Below are positions 5,340 to 6,620 of a stretch of DNA of 6,620 bases, in pieces; the stretch's first letter is position 1, and the number at the start of each line of letters is the position of its first letter. Under the pieces are notes generated by a model. It worked only from the letters and a program-made list of their open reading frames with translations. It was not told where the DNA came from and made no database searches. Made by a program: the position numbers and the translations under genes. The stretch spans positions 1 to 6,620 of the forward strand of contig CALARM010000213.1 in assembly GCA_937888925.1 (NCBI GenBank). The letters run 5' to 3'. The DNA is from an uncultured Synergistia bacterium. GTDB taxonomy: Bacteria; Eremiobacterota; SpSt-956; JAKJGF01.

Positions 5340-5741
5340 CTAAAGTTCTTCCTGAAGCATCTTCTGTGCTTCCTGACCGCCTTTTGCAATTCTGTCTATT
5401 ACCATTTCAAGTTCATTTAATCTGAGAGTTGAGAAACCGAGTATATGGGAAAAAACTATAATGCCTTCGTTAGATAAAGAAAAATTTCCGAATTCATTTA
5501 TATAATTATAGGCTATCAGTTTTAATAAACATTCTGAGGTAATATGATTTATTCCAGTAGAAGAAAAACATCTGACTGCTATCTCTTCACCTTCTACAGG
5601 AAATAATTGAATATTGCAGTAACCTTCTATGCCGAACTGGTAATCAAGATCTGTTCTAGGCACTCTGTAATATTTTGTTTTAAATTTGCTCTCATTTAAT
5701 ATCTCTTCAAACAAATCCAGTATTTCTTCCAGATCATTCAT
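5340..5741 (-). CDS. YbjN / type III secretion chaperone-like domain protein
   Basis: This gene encodes 133 residues, is cytoplasmic and has no signal peptide. The order is an N-terminal helix (NDLEEILDLFEEILNES), several strands (YQFGIEGYCNIQLFPV, EEIAVRCFSS), then LLKLIAYNYINEFGNFSLSNEGIIVFSHIL and a closing helix from about residue 106. The N-x-FGxFSL-x-x-x-G-x-I pattern followed by a long helix is typical of the YbjN / CesT chaperone-like fold. I recognise this by pattern only, so the family call is moderate. The ATG at 5741 is preceded by AGAAAGG about 10 bases away, and that site overlaps the stop region of the upstream gene. The 16-bp gap indicates one operon with likely translational coupling. 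The function of such stand-alone proteins is mostly unknown. Confidence 0.75.
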   Translation of the reverse strand: MNDLEEILDLFEEILNESKFKTKYYRVPRTDLDYQFGIEGYCNIQLFPVEGEEIAVRCFSSTGINHITSECLLKLIAYNYINEFGNFSLSNEGIIVFSHILGFSTLRLNELEMVIDRIAKGGQEAQKMLQEEL

Positions 5742-5757
5742 AATTACAAAGCCTTTC

Positions 5758-6620
5758 TTATTCGGAATACCCTTCGAGTAAATATCTATAATTCAGAGGG
5801 AAATCAGGTTTTTTTATCAATATGGCATCAAGAAGATTCTCTTCTCCAAATCTGCATATTATAGCTTCACTGTATTTTGACATGGCCATAGCTATACTCT
5901 TAATTGAAAGTTCAATATCCTTTTCAGTTATATCGGGGCCGAGCTTATTCTTCATTACGAGAATATTCCAGTCACAATCGATAGAAAAACAACCGTAAGG
6001 AGAATCAAAATTCAATTTCAATAAAAACTTTATAAGTTCGTCACTTATCTCATTAAGACCGGCAATATAGCCGAAAAACTTGATACTGCAATATTCTTCC
6101 TTTCTTAAATCTACAAGTATATAAATTATCATGCCAAGTAATTCAGTATAGATCAAACCTGCGTCTATATCATTACAGGGAAGTCCTGTCTTCTGTAAAA
6201 AATCCCTGATTTTATTGATTATTTTATAAACTTTTCTTTCAGAAAAAAAAGTCCATCCTGTACGTAAAACCATCTTTTTAGGTAATCTGCCGTCCGGAGT
6301 AAATCCTGTTTTACCAAGACATTCCCTTCGTGATGAATTAGCCGGGTCTGCTGTTGTATAAAGAATTATTTCATCACAATAAGTTAAAGAGTCGAAATAG
6401 GCTTCCATCAACTCCATAGTAATTTCTTCATTATAAGACATCATGGCAGGTTTTATAACAGGTTCAAGTAAAAAGGCTATCTTTCTGATAAAAAGACCGT
6501 AATTTTTTTTTTCTTCTCTGTTCCATCTCACAGGATTGTAAGGATCAGTTATAAGTAACGCTACAAGTTCCTTACCCTGAAAGCCTCCTATAGCTTCTAT
6601 ATTATTCCAGTTTTTTAATA
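5758..6620 (-). CDS. Protein with C-terminal YbjN-like domain (5' end beyond right edge)
   Basis: The frame is open from the stop at 5758 to the right edge, about 286 codons. A GTG at 6531 lies in frame but has no ribosome binding site, and 29 further codons (including NNIEAIGGFQGKELVALLIT) read through without a stop. The true start is therefore probably outside the window. The part after the GTG is mostly helical with no membrane segment. Counting from that GTG, the region from about residue 165 to 235 fits a YbjN / CesT chaperone-like domain: LLKLNFDSPYGCFSIDCDWN, then KLGPDITEKDIELSIKSIAM, then ICRFGEENL. The same pattern ends the next gene downstream, suggesting duplication or a heteromeric pair. 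Cysteines are frequent (C52, C71, C119, C148, C181, C186, C226) but not in a clear metal pattern. Confidence 0.75.
   Translation of the reverse strand, partial: LKNWNNIEAIGGFQGKELVALLITDPYNPVRWNREEKKNYGLFIRKIAFLLEPVIKPAMMSYNEEITMELMEAYFDSLTYCDEIILYTTADPANSSRRECLGKTGFTPDGRLPKKMVLRTGWTFFSERKVYKIINKIRDFLQKTGLPCNDIDAGLIYTELLGMIIYILVDLRKEEYCSIKFFGYIAGLNEISDELIKFLLKLNFDSPYGCFSIDCDWNILVMKNKLGPDITEKDIELSIKSIAMAMSKYSEAIICRFGEENLLDAILIKKPDFPLNYRYLLEGYSE

Noticed and set aside
6529..6531. GTG as the true start of the rightmost gene
   Set aside because: No ribosome binding site precedes it, and the same frame stays open with protein-like sequence to the window edge.

Overview
The window is AT-rich with tightly packed genes. 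Its low G+C, AGGTGA-type ribosome binding sites, GTG and TTG starts, and a lipobox protein of outer-membrane type suggest a Gram-negative-type, probably anaerobic bacterium outside the well-studied groups. The phylum cannot be set from this sequence. No rRNA, tRNA, CRISPR array or transposase was seen.

Layout, left to right. (1) The 5' part of an unrecognised minus-strand gene (1-352, TTG start) runs off the left edge. (2) A 79-residue Gly/Ser-rich small protein on the minus strand (477-716) has a near-consensus promoter, a strong ribosome binding site and a long hairpin just downstream. (3) A divergent promoter region (717-900) also drives a plus-strand orphan of 331 residues (901-1896). (4) The orphan's 3' end overlaps by 20 bp, tail to tail, a minus-strand M20 metallopeptidase of the YgeY type (1877-3076). 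(5) Upstream of that gene lies a small exported protein with a heavy-metal-associated (HMA) fold whose CxxC has become DxxD (3151-3444). (6) Next comes a large lipoprotein resembling DUF3352 with a clear internal duplication (3572-5131). (7) A two-gene minus-strand operon (5340-6620, running off the right edge) has both products ending in a YbjN / type III secretion chaperone-like domain.

The most striking feature that is not a gene is a family of 7-bp tandem repeats (TCACNNN or its complement GTGANNN) in the minus-strand intergenic spaces. Blocks lie immediately 5' of the ribosome binding sites of three genes. In two spaces an opposite-facing block also abuts the stop codon of the preceding gene. 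The largest is an exact ten-heptad, 70-bp array at 5270-5339.

Functionally the window looks like housekeeping and accessory envelope genes rather than one defined pathway. The YbjN-like pair and the 331-residue orphan are the likeliest places for undescribed biology, followed by the small Gly-rich protein and the Asp-substituted HMA protein.
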